Position numbers and translations under genes: made by a program
The notes under the pieces: generated by a model
The model's input: the letters and a program-made list of their open reading frames with translations, nothing else
What the model was told of the DNA's origin: nothing
The model's database searches: none
Part shown: in pieces, positions 24,794 through 34,482 of the stretch
How positions within the stretch are numbered: position 1 is the stretch's first letter
Layout of the letters: every line of letters starts with the position of its first letter
Origin: Firmicutes bacterium CAG:631
GTDB lineage: Bacteria > Bacillota_I > Bacilli_A > RFN20 > CAG-631
Direction of reading: 5' to 3'
NCBI GenBank assembly: GCA_000433015.1
Contig: HF997992.1
Location: 1 to 64,000 of the forward strand
DNA length: 64,000 bases

Positions 24794-27231
24794 TGTAAGT
24801 CCCCCTTTGCATTCTCAATTAAATCAGAAATTTGTGGTGTTTCATTAAATAAATATCCATCCTTGCCATCAAGCAAAATAAACTTAAATGGTTCAAAACC
24901 AGTGACAACTGTAACCGTTTTTAATATCATATTTTTTACAATTTGAATTGTTCCTTCACCAGGAGGTAATTGAAGATAATTATCCAATAAATTCACTCTT
25001 ACTTCATTAGTTAAATGATCTTTAGTTATTAATTCACTGGAATCAACAACCGATAAATTTGTTCCTCCACCATAGTAAGCAATGGGAACATTAATATATT
25101 GGTATGTTTGTTCCTCTTCTATTGTATCATATAAATAAGTATTTGCTGCTTGGTATAGTAATGATTTTAATGGGAAGATGTCATCAATATCAATATGGAC
25201 ATCATAATCCATAGAATTTGCCCAACTTGATAAATTTTCTGAAATCAATCCAGAAATATCTAATTGATCCGTTCTCTTATAATCATAAAACGTCGTTTTA
25301 CCTGTCAATTTTACCATAACAGGATAAGAAATTCCGGATATATTACTTGGTTCTAAAGGAACAATCGGTTTTGTAAAAGCTTCGTTTGCTGCGGCAAATA
25401 AATCTCCAATGATAGATGGCGCATTAGAATATAAATAAGGACCATTAAATAAAGATTCTAAAGCTATACTTGCAATCCCGCTCGTATAAAAATAAGTGTC
25501 ACGAATTTCCATTGAACCTTTATATTGATTTTGTACAAGTTGTGTATCATTTAAAGCTTCTTGAATAGAAAGTAAAGCTTGTTTGATACTTTCTATATCA
25601 TTAAAATTAGCTTGTAAATATTGATTTAAAATGGTATTCCCCATGACATTAGATGTACTATCTCGATTTAAAAATTCTTGAATGGTTGTATTAATGGTCG
25701 ATTGATCTAATAAAGAAAACGTTTTTTGTTGATTATCTTGAATTTTTTCATATTCGTTAGCCCCGGTCATAATTAAAAAGTTTCGAGAATAACTTAACAA
25801 ACAATTATCAATAAGTAAATCCATTGAAGAAAAACTGCGTAAAACATTTTTGCCATTGGACAACCGTGAATTTTGAACCGTAATTCCATCTCCATCAATT
25901 TCCATAACCGTGCCAACATAATCCAAATTGGCTAAATTATTACCAAAATCACAATTTTTGACATAAACATCATTAATCGTAATTTGATTACCATGTACAT
26001 ACATTCCAATATTGTCTTGGCCTAATGCTGTAATTAAAGGCATATTATTCGGATCTCCTAAACTATAAAAAGGAAGAGGTCCTCTAAATAGATTATCTTC
26101 GCGTAATGCAGGTACATATTGTGTATTACCGCTTGAATCAGTAACTTGTTTTTCATCATAAGGATAAGTCAAATTATGAAAGTTTAATGTATATCCATTG
26201 CCATAAAAATCTTTTTGAATGTGTAAAGCCACGATGGCTTCATTGGTAATTGGTTGATAATCTGAGTGGGTAGAAGCAAATTCATTCCATTGTTGAATAT
26301 ATTCTTGATTATATGTCGTTTCAAAACGATAAACTTCTTTAGCAAAATCATAAGTATCACTATTTTGATGATACGTTCCAAAAACTTCAATATTGTTTTC
26401 AACTTTATTTCCTGAACTATCTAAAGCATTTTCAATGGACTCAAACGATTTTCTTAAAACAACAATTTCTCCTTCTTCAGATTGATTCGTGCAATAAAGC
26501 AAATCTTGATAGGTATAAACATTTACTCCTTCATCAACAACCATAAATTGAATCGTCACATCATTAGCAAGGCTCGTATCTTCATATCCTAAAGTAACAT
26601 AAGCTTGTCCTGCATCATGAACTTGAATCGTTTCATCAGAAAGTGAAAAAGTAATATTATCAGAACAATCCTTTATTTTCAATAAAGATTGCAATTCTAC
26701 AGGAATTGTTTCGATTTGATAAGCAATTTCCGCCTTTTGTTTTTGTTGATTCACTAAATCATATTCGCCATAATAAATCATTGAATCAATATTGTTTTGT
26801 GATCCTTTTATGACAGGATTAGCCAAAATTACCCCATTTTCATAAATAATAGCCGAAAATTTTTTAGAAACATTGCCTTTTTGATTCGCACATGTGATAG
26901 TCACTTCGCCAACTTCTAATGTTTTTAAATAATAATCCCCATTACTTTTTTGAATAATTTCAGCATACTTTGTTGCATCATTAGCATCTTTATTTTGCAC
27001 AGACCAAACCAGTTGATTTCCAGCTCCAGCAGGATATTTATTTTGATTCACTCCTGTTGCTTCTAATTTAAATTCTTCATTAACCTTAAATGCTTCTGTA
27101 TCTTTATAATCCCAACGAATATCTAAAATATCATTGTCAATTAAATTAAAGGTTAAATTAATGCTAACAATTCCTAATAAAGCAACGACAAAAGGAAAAA
27201 GTAATAAAAGAACTAAATTTTTCTTTTTCAT
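24790..27231 (-). CDS. Large secreted beta-helix-like surface protein
   Basis: 813 residues with an N-terminal membrane/signal segment (NLVLLLLFPFVVALLGIVSI). A bacterial Ig-like region at about 45-130 (GNQLVWSVQNKDAN, LEVGEVTITCANQKGNVSKKFSAII) is followed by strings of short strands such as ITINDVYVKNCDFG, DGITVQNSRLSNG and DLLIDNCLLSYSRNF, which read like rungs of a right-handed parallel beta-helix. No cell-wall sorting signal. It sits one base from the ABC permease and overlaps the collagen-motif lipoprotein, so all belong to the SipW operon. Probably a matrix or adhesion component; enzyme activity cannot be excluded. Confidence 0.75.
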   Translation of the reverse strand: MKKKNLVLLLLFPFVVALLGIVSINLTFNLIDNDILDIRWDYKDTEAFKVNEEFKLEATGVNQNKYPAGAGNQLVWSVQNKDANDATKYAEIIQKSNGDYYLKTLEVGEVTITCANQKGNVSKKFSAIIYENGVILANPVIKGSQNNIDSMIYYGEYDLVNQQKQKAEIAYQIETIPVELQSLLKIKDCSDNITFSLSDETIQVHDAGQAYVTLGYEDTSLANDVTIQFMVVDEGVNVYTYQDLLYCTNQSEEGEIVVLRKSFESIENALDSSGNKVENNIEVFGTYHQNSDTYDFAKEVYRFETTYNQEYIQQWNEFASTHSDYQPITNEAIVALHIQKDFYGNGYTLNFHNLTYPYDEKQVTDSSGNTQYVPALREDNLFRGPLPFYSLGDPNNMPLITALGQDNIGMYVHGNQITINDVYVKNCDFGNNLANLDYVGTVMEIDGDGITVQNSRLSNGKNVLRSFSSMDLLIDNCLLSYSRNFLIMTGANEYEKIQDNQQKTFSLLDQSTINTTIQEFLNRDSTSNVMGNTILNQYLQANFNDIESIKQALLSIQEALNDTQLVQNQYKGSMEIRDTYFYTSGIASIALESLFNGPYLYSNAPSIIGDLFAAANEAFTKPIVPLEPSNISGISYPVMVKLTGKTTFYDYKRTDQLDISGLISENLSSWANSMDYDVHIDIDDIFPLKSLLYQAANTYLYDTIEEEQTYQYINVPIAYYGGGTNLSVVDSSELITKDHLTNEVRVNLLDNYLQLPPGEGTIQIVKNMILKTVTVVTGFEPFKFILLDGKDGYLFNETPQISDLIENAKGDLQ

Positions 27232-28827
27232 TTAATTGGTCACCTCTAATTCTAAAAATAAAGAAGCCATTTTCTTTTTTAAATAAAGATAGCAAGATAG
27301 TCCACAAAGACCTATTAATACCAAGCCAATCAAATAAAGCCAAATAATTGAAATTCTAAAATAAGAAAGAACAATGGTTATGATAAAATATAGCAAAGGA
27401 ACGAGATATGAAAAAGCATTGGATAGAATTGTACTTTTTTTATAATCTTTTTTCAATTTTAATTCTTCTATCAAAGAAAGCATCGTAAAAACCAATAAAA
27501 TTAAAGTTGAAAAAAGAAAACCAAAAAGAAAAATTTGCCAATGAATAACATTGCCAATCCACAAAATAAGAGAAGTCAAAAACAAAGAAATCTCTGATAG
27601 AAAAAAAGGAATAGCAACTTTTACAGTAATTTGTAATTGAAATGGCACGGGAATCATTTTCACAATACGAATTTGTTGATGTTCCATCGACAAATAATTA
27701 TTGGCGCCTTGATGAATAATTAATGTAAAAATCATTAAAATTAAAATATCTAAAAAAGGAATAAAATAAGGTAACATTGAAGTATAATAAAGGAATACTC
27801 CCGATTGAAAAATTGTATTCATTGCAGCAATCACTAAATAAACTAAAAAGGGTTGCACAATTAATAGTCCTGTAAAAGATAAAAGATAATTTGAATCCTT
27901 AAATAGTAAAATGAATTCCTTTTTTATTAAACCTTGAACAACACTTTTTTCTTTAAATTGATATTCTTTTTTAGGTAAAGTATGGCTTTGGATGTGAAAA
28001 TTTCTAAAATAATTAAAGGATGCGATGCCAACAGTTAATCCTAAAATTAATATTCCAACCGCAATACATAAATAATACAAAAGTTCAATAGATGTAGATA
28101 ATACAAATACATCAGCTAAAAAATGAATAGGAATAAAATATTTTTTTAAATGAATGAGATGATTAATTGAAGAAACATTCAATAAAGAATCTAATTGATT
28201 TTGAGCCACAATTTGAATAAAAACATTTAAAACTCGACTATAAAGAAAGCAAAAACCAAATAAAATCAGTATTGTAAATACAAATTGAATAATTAAATGT
28301 TTCTTTAAATAATCCATAAATATTTTTACAGGGTAAACTAAAAGTAAGATAATGCCTGCTTCATAAATAAAAGTCAATAAAGGATAAAATAAAGCAAGAT
28401 AATAGAAATAAATCATTTTATTCATGACAATTCCATAAGAAACAAATAAAGGAAAAGTGAAACATAAACTGGTTACATATTGAATTAAAAATAAAAATAA
28501 TAGTTTAGAAAGAATAATTTGATTGTTTTTTATCGGTCGATTAGTTAATTGCCTTAAATCATCCACATTAAACAACAATTTTTTAGCACGAAATACTCCC
28601 AAAATTATCATGCCAATAGATACGACAAATAAAAATAACGTCATAAACGCAATTGGTGCATTTTGATAGTTTTTAATTTCAGATAAAATTCGATAAAACA
28701 AAAAGGTTTCTAAAGCAACAAAACAAACAAATGCGAGGACATAAAAAATCGAAGAAAGCACTCTTTTTTTCAAATCTTTCTGGGTTGGAAATATTAACTT
28801 GAAATCTTTGATTAAAAGATTAAGCAT
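27232..28827 (-). CDS. ABC transporter permease of the SipW operon
   Basis: 531 residues, with at least twelve hydrophobic segments spread along the chain and few soluble parts, a layout close to large ABC-2-type exporter permeases that pair with a separate ATPase (for example the YtrB-like or bacteriocin-immunity groups). No peptidase or binding motif. It begins three bases after the ATPase gene, which makes the pair clear. Position between the McrC-like gene and secreted-protein genes suggests export or lipid handling linked to matrix assembly; the substrate is unknown. Confidence 0.8.
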   Translation of the reverse strand: MLNLLIKDFKLIFPTQKDLKKRVLSSIFYVLAFVCFVALETFLFYRILSEIKNYQNAPIAFMTLFLFVVSIGMIILGVFRAKKLLFNVDDLRQLTNRPIKNNQIILSKLLFLFLIQYVTSLCFTFPLFVSYGIVMNKMIYFYYLALFYPLLTFIYEAGIILLLVYPVKIFMDYLKKHLIIQFVFTILILFGFCFLYSRVLNVFIQIVAQNQLDSLLNVSSINHLIHLKKYFIPIHFLADVFVLSTSIELLYYLCIAVGILILGLTVGIASFNYFRNFHIQSHTLPKKEYQFKEKSVVQGLIKKEFILLFKDSNYLLSFTGLLIVQPFLVYLVIAAMNTIFQSGVFLYYTSMLPYFIPFLDILILMIFTLIIHQGANNYLSMEHQQIRIVKMIPVPFQLQITVKVAIPFFLSEISLFLTSLILWIGNVIHWQIFLFGFLFSTLILLVFTMLSLIEELKLKKDYKKSTILSNAFSYLVPLLYFIITIVLSYFRISIIWLYLIGLVLIGLCGLSCYLYLKKKMASLFLELEVTN

Positions 28828-28830
28828 TTT

Positions 28831-29571
28831 TTACCCTCCATACGTTTCTAAAAAAATTCGAGACAATTGAAGCCGTTTATTCGGATCTTTATTTAAATCG
28901 TATAAAGCGACAACGACTCCATTATTAATAATCGCAACACGATCACAAATTTTTGATACTAATTCAATATTATGAGAGGTAACAAATACGGTTTTACCAT
29001 GATTGGCATATTCTCTCATCATATTTTTTAAAGATTCTACAGCCATAATATCTAATCCAACAGTAGGTTCATCTAAAATCCAAATTTTTGGATTGTGAAT
29101 CAAACTTGCAATTAAACATAATTTTTGTTTCATCCCATGAGAATAACTAGAGATTGGCAATTGTAAATCTTCTTCATTAAAATACAATCGTTGTAATAAA
29201 TAACGATAATTCTTTACAAAGGCGCCCTCGCTAATTTTATAAACACTAGCAATAAATTCTAAAAAATCATAACCTGTCATCACTTCATAACAGGTGGGTT
29301 CACTAGCAACATAACCAAAAGTTTTTTTGGCTTCAATAGGATCTTTTTGCATGTCATAACCATCTAAAACAATGGTCCCCTTATCTATCTTTTTAGCCCC
29401 TATCATACAATCAATGGTTGTTGATTTTCCAATACCATTTCGACCAATAAATCCAAATAATTCTCCCTCATAAATTTCTAAATTAAGACCTAATAAGACT
29501 TCTTTTTTCCCATAAGCTTTATATAAATGGTCAATGGAAATCATTACTTTTTTTTCATTTTCTTTTTCCAT
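28831..29571 (-). CDS. ABC transporter ATP-binding protein of the SipW operon
   Basis: 246 residues from MEKENEKKVM, chosen because AAGGAGGA lies ten bases upstream; an earlier ATG at 29604 would overlap the previous gene. Walker A is GRNGIGKST, the signature is SHGMKQ (S-H-G-M in place of the commoner S-G-G-Q), Walker B is IWILDEPTVGLD, and the switch is SHN. This is an ABC-2-type exporter ATPase. It works with the permease encoded three bases downstream. Confidence 0.9.
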   Translation of the reverse strand: MEKENEKKVMISIDHLYKAYGKKEVLLGLNLEIYEGELFGFIGRNGIGKSTTIDCMIGAKKIDKGTIVLDGYDMQKDPIEAKKTFGYVASEPTCYEVMTGYDFLEFIASVYKISEGAFVKNYRYLLQRLYFNEEDLQLPISSYSHGMKQKLCLIASLIHNPKIWILDEPTVGLDIMAVESLKNMMREYANHGKTVFVTSHNIELVSKICDRVAIINNGVVVALYDLNKDPNKRLQLSRIFLETYGG

Positions 29572-29576
29572 TCTTA

Positions 29577-30905
29577 TTAGATCCTCCTTACTTTTTGATA
29601 CCAAATCATTTGGTTTTGATCATAAAATACATATTGAGATTGGCAATGTAAACATTGATAAACATGATCATCATAAAAAACATTACTTTCTTTGCATACA
29701 GGACAATATTTAGAATAAATAGAATAACTTGCTGGTGTGCATAACATTTTTTCATCTAAATATAAAGACATTAATTCTTGTTCATTTTTAGAAGAAGTGA
29801 AACGACATTGTTCTTGATCTAAATAAAAAATATTCCATAAAGAAAGAGCCTCAATGGTTTGATATTTTTTAGTGTCCAAATCCGATAAAAGCAATTGAAA
29901 ATCATTCAAATTAGAATTCGTCGTAAAAAATAACAAATGTCTTGCTAAATTTGCTTGACGATCCGCAACTTTTCGATTCAAAATATGAATGCAAAACCCA
30001 TCTGTATTTTTTTCTTTTTCAATTTCTATTTTAAAATCTTTAGAATAAAAATAAAGATTTTGGTTCACATCAATCCATCCAAATTTATTTAAAATAATTG
30101 GTGTTTTTTTACTTTTAGCGGACAATTGCATATTTCTTGCTTTTAAATTTTTTAAAAGAATACAATAATAATAAGCCATAAAATCTTGAGTCAAAGATTT
30201 TTTATCTCCGTATCCTATGATTTTTTTATAAAAACGAAAGCAATAACGATAAGATTGATTTTTTAAAAAAATGTTGGTTAGATGAATGGTTGTTAAAGAA
30301 AAATTTGCTTTTGAAACTTCTTTATAAAAATAGGTCGACTTTATTTTTTGAATTTTATTCATGAGTTGTTGAATAGAATCAAAGGCAATTTGAATTTGAT
30401 CTTCATTTAAAGATAATGATTTATTCCCATCGATGGTTTTAATGATAGAAACATAAAAATAACGATATTGATTTAATTCATTTTCTAATAAATCCACAAG
30501 TCGAACAACTAAGTAATTTTCATAGATTTTTAAATCATCAATATTTTGATAATAATAAACATATTGCGGGCTTAAATGATGATTCTTATTTTTCCAAAAC
30601 GAAGGTTCTTTTAAAGTTTTTAAAAACATCTCGCTACTTAAATGATGTACTTGTTCTGCTCTTAAAACCACATCTTCTCCTTGGTTTGTCAGATGAGGAT
30701 GGGCAATGATAGAAAGAATGACATGAAAAATAAATTGACATTCTTCAAAAAATTTCAAGTCACTTTGGAAAGAAACCTCTTGTAATGAAGGACAATTCAA
30801 AGCATCAAGATGGCGATAAAAACTACCCGCATCAGAATATTGTTTCGCATATCTTTTAATATCTCGAATGGCCTTTTTTAAATATTTTTCTTCACTTAGT
30901 TTCAT
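29577..30905 (-). CDS. DUF2357/McrC-like protein with C-terminal zinc ribbon
   Basis: 442 residues. DLKIYENYLVVRLVDLLENEL (about 125-146) fits the Y-E-N-x-x-V motif of DUF2357/McrC-type partners of McrB ATPases, and TIHLTNIFLKNQSYRYCFRFYKKI fits the conserved 'LLxNxxYRxxxxxYxxL' segment. The usual PD-(D/E)xK nuclease core is not evident. The C-terminus has CPVC...CLHC (about 408-427), a zinc ribbon. It follows the membrane-anchored McrB-like ATPase by four bases, so the two should form one complex. The match is by motif only; a true nuclease role looks unlikely. Confidence 0.65.
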   Translation of the reverse strand: MKLSEEKYLKKAIRDIKRYAKQYSDAGSFYRHLDALNCPSLQEVSFQSDLKFFEECQFIFHVILSIIAHPHLTNQGEDVVLRAEQVHHLSSEMFLKTLKEPSFWKNKNHHLSPQYVYYYQNIDDLKIYENYLVVRLVDLLENELNQYRYFYVSIIKTIDGNKSLSLNEDQIQIAFDSIQQLMNKIQKIKSTYFYKEVSKANFSLTTIHLTNIFLKNQSYRYCFRFYKKIIGYGDKKSLTQDFMAYYYCILLKNLKARNMQLSAKSKKTPIILNKFGWIDVNQNLYFYSKDFKIEIEKEKNTDGFCIHILNRKVADRQANLARHLLFFTTNSNLNDFQLLLSDLDTKKYQTIEALSLWNIFYLDQEQCRFTSSKNEQELMSLYLDEKMLCTPASYSIYSKYCPVCKESNVFYDDHVYQCLHCQSQYVFYDQNQMIWYQKVRRI

Positions 30906-30909
30906 AAAA

Positions 30910-32718
30910 TTACAACTTTCTTATCAGTGATTGAATAATTTTTTCACTTTTAACAAAAGTATTGCCATATTGTTTTTCAATTAAAGTCAACAAATGCTTT
31001 AATCCTGTTTTGATATATTCTTCAAAACGTCCTTCAAGTTTGACAAGGATTTTTCTTGCTAATAAGAAATCTAAAACAACTTCTTTTTGACCTCCACAAG
31101 CAATAAAAGCAGGAACTAACGTGCTGATTTGATTCATGACACGGTTACCAAAAGTAATATCAAAAGTTTCATCAATATAATCACAAATCTTTTGGAATTT
31201 TTCATAATCAGATGGGGTCATTTGATAATCTGGTGTTTGAACGGCTTTTGTTAACAATTCATTAAATTTAGAATAACTCAATTGAATGGTTTTTGCCTCT
31301 TCTTTGACCTCAAATGGAATATTCCGATTATCAAAATCAATGGTTATTGCCCGGTCATAAACTTTATCGGTAATTGAAAAAGTAGAATCATCTTTATTTG
31401 CCGTTCCTACAAAATAAACATTTTCTGGAATTTGAATAAAACCATCTGGCAATTTCGCAGGTGGAATAAATTGATATGGCAATTGCATAATTCTTAATTT
31501 CCATGAATCAGCAGGATATTCTAATACGGATAAGAAATCAGCAAAGTAATATTCTACCCGAGAAATATTCATTTCATCTAAGACAAATAGATGAATACAA
31601 TCAGGATTATAATTCGCTTCGTATAATTGAATTAAAAAGTCAGTTTCCGCATAAGTTTTAGAAAAATCATTAAAGTATCCTAAAATATGTGTTTTATCTC
31701 TCCATGTTGCTTGTACAGGAATAAATAAAACATTGGCATGAATAAATTTAGCAAAATAACGAGGTAAAGAAGATTTACCAGTCCCACTTAATCCTTCTAA
31801 AATCATAAAATGAGAAGTAATAAAACTACTAACAAAAATTCGAAGAGTATCAATATCAAAATATAGTTTTTCTTCTTTAGCTAAATAGTTTCTAAACATG
31901 TGACAAATTTGTTCTAAAGAATAATCATCACTTGGAATGGATTCAATTGCATATCCTTCATATTGATCATCAATTTTTGATAAGGATGGAAAAACTTTTT
32001 CTCGTGTTCCTAATTTTTCTTCACTAGTATAATCAAATCCCTCATTCGTATTTAAAGGTGTTGCTGAAGGAGAACTTGCAGTAATTTGTTGAGAAGTTGT
32101 AGCTACAGGTAAAGGATCAAAACTTGCAGTAACATTATTATCAGAAGGAGTTAAATCTTCATCTTCAAATTCAATAGCATTTCTTTTACTAAAGAAACGA
32201 TAAGGTTTATCAATAAAAATCAAATTGACAACTAACATTAAAATGGCACTAATAAACAAGGCAATTAAAATATAAATGGCCGTTGTCAAAAGGACACTTT
32301 GCCAAACAGCAGTTAACACGTTGCCAATATTTTCTTTGTTCAATGGGGATTGTAAAATAATTCCTATTCCTAAAGATAACAATAAACAAACAAGTCCTGT
32401 AGCACAATAAATACCAATCATTTTTGCACTATACGGGCTTTTATTGTTTACAATGGCATATCTTCTTTCATAAATAATAAAGATAGCGCCAGCAACGACA
32501 TAAATAGCAATTAAAATTAAACAAATATATCCAGAAACACCATAAGAAACCAATTTAAAATTTAAAGTCTCTGCTATCATTGCAATAGGATTGTCTTCAT
32601 TTGCAAATTTAAAAGATCCTTCGATACATAAACCTACAAATAATAGTAAAAATGAATAGAAAAAAGCCATTGCAATAGCAATTAGATTTTTTCTTGTAAA
32701 ATAAGGTTTATTCATCAT
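30910..32718 (-). CDS. Membrane-anchored McrB-like AAA+ ATPase
   Basis: 602 residues. Four membrane helices at about 12-32, 60-82, 101-122 and 143-168 are followed by a disordered linker (about 185-260) and a cytoplasmic AAA+ module: Walker A GLSGTGKS (309-316), Walker B LFVLDEMNISRVEYYFADFLS (the McrB form, LDEMN), and GTANKDDSTFSITDKVYDRA (about 438-457), equivalent to the McrB sensor/GTP motif. McrB proteins are normally soluble restriction motors; here the motor is tethered to the membrane and lies between signal peptidase SipW and a McrC-like partner. It may drive assembly or quality control of exported fibres. Its start overlaps sipW by 11 bases. Confidence 0.82.
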   Translation of the reverse strand: MMNKPYFTRKNLIAIAMAFFYSFLLLFVGLCIEGSFKFANEDNPIAMIAETLNFKLVSYGVSGYICLILIAIYVVAGAIFIIYERRYAIVNNKSPYSAKMIGIYCATGLVCLLLSLGIGIILQSPLNKENIGNVLTAVWQSVLLTTAIYILIALFISAILMLVVNLIFIDKPYRFFSKRNAIEFEDEDLTPSDNNVTASFDPLPVATTSQQITASSPSATPLNTNEGFDYTSEEKLGTREKVFPSLSKIDDQYEGYAIESIPSDDYSLEQICHMFRNYLAKEEKLYFDIDTLRIFVSSFITSHFMILEGLSGTGKSSLPRYFAKFIHANVLFIPVQATWRDKTHILGYFNDFSKTYAETDFLIQLYEANYNPDCIHLFVLDEMNISRVEYYFADFLSVLEYPADSWKLRIMQLPYQFIPPAKLPDGFIQIPENVYFVGTANKDDSTFSITDKVYDRAITIDFDNRNIPFEVKEEAKTIQLSYSKFNELLTKAVQTPDYQMTPSDYEKFQKICDYIDETFDITFGNRVMNQISTLVPAFIACGGQKEVVLDFLLARKILVKLEGRFEEYIKTGLKHLLTLIEKQYGNTFVKSEKIIQSLIRKL

Positions 32719-33733
32719 TATCCTCCCCTTTTGATTGATTTTGTATGTCTATTTTTTTGATTGTTTCTTGATTTGAAGATGAATCCTTAATGACATGAAT
32801 CATTTGATTTTCATCATTTTTTTCCATTGGAATCTCTTTTTTTTCTTTAAAGCCTTTTTCATCAAAAGAATAAGCATATCCTTTATAATAAATGGTTTCA
32901 ACAAATTGAACTTTTGGATCTAGCAAAAAGTCTTCCGACAAATCTTCCATTGCATTTTTTAATATTTCAATTCTTTTTTCTTGTTCTTGTGTTGCTTTAT
33001 TAGAATATCGATCAAACATAATTAAGCAATAAATCACCGCAATGATTGTTATGATTCCTGAATAAGATTGAAAAAATAAGATAAAAATCCCTAATAATGG
33101 AATTCTTTGATTGGTATAAATTCCAATCACATCTTCTGATGTTGGATGAAAAGAATCAGAAGAGCCGACTGCATCACCTCGTGTCGTATAACGAATCACA
33201 CCATTATCATCATTACCAATGTCTACTACACGGTGAATAATATTTGTTCCTTCATTATTTTTATAAGCAATGACATCATAAAGTTCAATGGGATTTTCAT
33301 CCGTTACTTTATCTAAAATAATGATGTCATAGGTATTGAATTGGTTATCCAAATGATTCATTGTTAAATAATCATTTGCTGCATGTTTTTTACTCATAGA
33401 ACCTGAAGACACAACCATAATCGCTTTATTATTAATCATTAAAGCGTTCCCTTGAATTTTTTGGACAATAGAAAAGACAAAAACAGGAATTAAAATAACC
33501 ATGGCGATACAAAAAAGAACTGTTTTCACTATTTCTATAGTTTTTTTGCGCTTTTTTACTTTTTCTTGACTTTCATAAAGATAAGTATCAATTAAATCGA
33601 TATCTTTTTTCCCTAGTTGAATATCTTCAATAGAAGAGACAACATGAGAGCGATAAAGAATCGTAAAAACAGCCGCAAAACTAACGACACCAATAAAGGT
33701 GACAATTAAGGATATCAATTCTATATTTGTCAT
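32708..33733 (-). CDS. sipW: SipW-type (ER-type) signal peptidase I
   Basis: 341 residues with hydrophobic segments at about 6-27, 70-90 and 212-238. Catalytic Ser is in VSSGSMS (Ser112), His in NIIHRVV (His167) instead of the bacterial Lys, and Asp in YTTRGDAVGSSD (Asp187/193). This Ser-His-Asp set defines the ER/SipW class, which matures TasA/CalY-type matrix proteins. A cytoplasmic tail of about 100 residues after the last helix is longer than usual. It lies directly after a TasA-like substrate gene; two further substrates are encoded upstream in the operon. Confidence 0.9.
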   Translation of the reverse strand: MTNIELISLIVTFIGVVSFAAVFTILYRSHVVSSIEDIQLGKKDIDLIDTYLYESQEKVKKRKKTIEIVKTVLFCIAMVILIPVFVFSIVQKIQGNALMINNKAIMVVSSGSMSKKHAANDYLTMNHLDNQFNTYDIIILDKVTDENPIELYDVIAYKNNEGTNIIHRVVDIGNDDNGVIRYTTRGDAVGSSDSFHPTSEDVIGIYTNQRIPLLGIFILFFQSYSGIITIIAVIYCLIMFDRYSNKATQEQEKRIEILKNAMEDLSEDFLLDPKVQFVETIYYKGYAYSFDEKGFKEKKEIPMEKNDENQMIHVIKDSSSNQETIKKIDIQNQSKGEDNDE

Positions 33734-33744
33734 TCAAGTTTAAC

Positions 33745-34413
33745 CTAGTTCATTGCTTTAATGGTAACTGTGAAAGTTGGATCTTCTTCTTGAGAATTGT
33801 AAATACAAGTTCTTAAATCTTCCAAAGTCGTTTTCATCGTTTCGTCTTCTACTAATTTTCCTGCTTCATCATTATCATAGTATTCACCAGGATTTTTTCC
33901 ATTAAATGCTTCGCCCCATTTAAAAGTAATAGTATATTCAAATGTACTTACTGTTTCATTGGGTGATTCCTTTGGATTTAATGTAAGTGTTTGAGCAGAT
34001 GTAGCACAATCTGGTAAAACTAAGTAATTTTTTCCTACTGCAGCAGTAATTCCTTCTGGAACTTCCATTTCAATGGTTGCAGAAGTCACATAAGTATTGG
34101 GTGAAATTTCGCCAGTAACGGTTACTGATAGATTTTCAAAATTTTCTCCATCATTTCTTACACGACCTGCTTCATCATCTTCTTTGGGTTCAAAGACGAA
34201 AGAATCATTTCCATCTTTAAATTGGACGTTTGAAATTTTAATTGAACTATCTGAAACTGTACCCACCGTAATATTTCCAGTTTTTTCTGCTTCTGCTTGT
34301 GAAGCAAGTACCCATGCAGCAAAACCAGTAGATACTAAAGCTACAGATGAAAATAAACTAACTCCTAAAATAATTTTTCTTCTTTTATAAGATTTTCTTG
34401 TCATTTTAACCAT
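33745..34413 (-). CDS. TasA/CalY-like SipW-dependent secreted protein (copy next to sipW)
   Basis: 222 residues. The signal peptide carries the SipW-type motif SVALVSTGFAAWV, with a likely cut near ASQAEA. The mature ~180 residues are beta-rich and share ITFKWGEAFNGKNPGEYYD with the protein at 38091-38771 (ITFNWG...KNPMDYY), so the two are paralogues. TasA/CalY proteins polymerise into extracellular matrix fibres. GGGGG precedes the ATG. A perfect 24-bp palindrome lies upstream of it within the operon. The fibre role is inferred from family and sipW linkage. Confidence 0.85.
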   Translation of the reverse strand: MVKMTRKSYKRRKIILGVSLFSSVALVSTGFAAWVLASQAEAEKTGNITVGTVSDSSIKISNVQFKDGNDSFVFEPKEDDEAGRVRNDGENFENLSVTVTGEISPNTYVTSATIEMEVPEGITAAVGKNYLVLPDCATSAQTLTLNPKESPNETVSTFEYTITFKWGEAFNGKNPGEYYDNDEAGKLVEDETMKTTLEDLRTCIYNSQEEDPTFTVTIKAMN

Positions 34414-34451
34414 AACTATTTTCCCCCTTTTTATTTTTATGGTTTATATAT

Positions 34452-34475
34452 ATAAAACATAATATTATGTTTTAT
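34452..34475. repeat. Perfect 24-bp palindrome inside the SipW operon
   Basis: The half-site ATAAAACATAAT is followed at once by its exact complement. It lies eight bases after the stop of the 958-residue gene and about 40 before the next ATG. With no U-run behind it, it is either a weak terminator or mRNA-stability hairpin that grades expression between structural and export genes, or an operator. Confidence 0.6.
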
Positions 34476-34482
34476 AGCAAAA

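Noticed and set aside
29577-32718. McrBC-type restriction system
   Set aside because: The AAA protein has four membrane helices and the partner shows no PD-(D/E)xK core; no methyltransferase or defence genes adjoin, and both genes lie inside a secretion operon.
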